Part shown: one piece after another, positions 21,529-21,582 of the stretch
Layout: each line of letters starts with the position of its first letter
Position numbering within the stretch: position 1 is the first letter of the stretch
From: an uncultured Eubacteriales bacterium
GTDB lineage: Bacteria > Bacillota > Clostridia > Oscillospirales > Acutalibacteraceae
Reading direction: 5' to 3'
Length of the DNA stretch: 21,582 bases
Assembly (NCBI GenBank): GCA_934476545.1
Contig: CAKSOB010000016.1
Coordinates: 1-21,582 of the forward strand
Translations under genes and position numbers: made by a program
The notes under the pieces: generated by a model
What the model saw: only the letters and a program-made list of their open reading frames with translations
Database searches by the model: none
Told to the model about the DNA's origin: nothing

Positions 21529-21582
21529 GGGAGCATAGCTCAGCTGGGAGAGCATCTGCCTTACAAGCAGAGGGTCACAGGT
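21529..21582 (+). tRNA. tRNA-Val (anticodon TAC), cut by the window edge
   Basis: Acceptor 5' strand GGGAGCA, TA, D-arm GCTC-AGCTGGGA-GAGC, then anticodon stem TCTGC/GCAGA around loop CTTACAA, giving anticodon TAC (21562-21564), which reads GUA valine. The variable loop and the first bases of the T-arm are present; the T-loop, acceptor 3' strand and any following tRNA genes lie outside the window. Confidence 0.95.

Overview
The window reads as chromosomal DNA of a low-to-moderate GC anaerobic Firmicute, most likely class Clostridia (Oscillospiraceae/Ruminococcaceae-like). Grounds: pyruvate phosphate dikinase very close to the clostridial enzyme, a flavin reductase-rubredoxin fusion, strong AGGAGG-type ribosome sites, consensus sigma-A promoters, and the Firmicute gene order glmU-prs-pth-mfd. 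This assignment is inference from gene content; no database was searched. I see no IS element, phage, integron or CRISPR array.

Layout. (1) 1-1988, minus strand: the start of a type IV pilus / type II secretion-like locus, read right to left as promoter, structured leader, major pilin-like prepilin, a 419-nt hairpin-rich gap with a terminator, prepilin peptidase, and the first 26 codons of the inner-membrane platform protein PilC. (2) 2210-7109: a ZIP-family metal transporter (minus) diverges from a 1274-residue secreted protein (plus). The secreted protein has three N-terminal domains resembling the Shr-type hemoglobin-interacting domain (DUF1533). The shared 298-nt region has two back-to-back consensus promoters, each followed at its start site by an 18-bp palindrome of the form AGTTAGY-N4-GCTAACT; a third copy lies in the leader of the secreted-protein gene. 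This is the most interesting part: it looks like a co-regulated metal or heme-iron acquisition module. (3) 7210-9843, minus: ppdK, sharing a bidirectional terminator with the secreted-protein gene. (4) 10132-16426, plus: glmU (truncated, no acetyltransferase active site), prs, pth, mfd. The ctc and fin genes found at this locus in Bacillus are absent. (5) 16489-20612, minus: rpe, a flavin reductase-rubredoxin protein, rarA and glyA, in at least three transcription units. (6) 20814-21582, plus: nth, then a tRNA-Val(TAC) gene with its own promoter, cut by the window edge.

How they work together: regions 3-6 are core housekeeping genes (PPi-linked glycolysis, UDP-sugar and PRPP supply, peptidyl-tRNA recycling, transcription-coupled and base-excision repair, fork maintenance, one-carbon metabolism). 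Regions 1 and 2 are the surface and acquisition parts. Several apparent longest reading frames start upstream of the real start; I moved starts to codons with a properly spaced Shine-Dalgarno sequence and say so in each entry.
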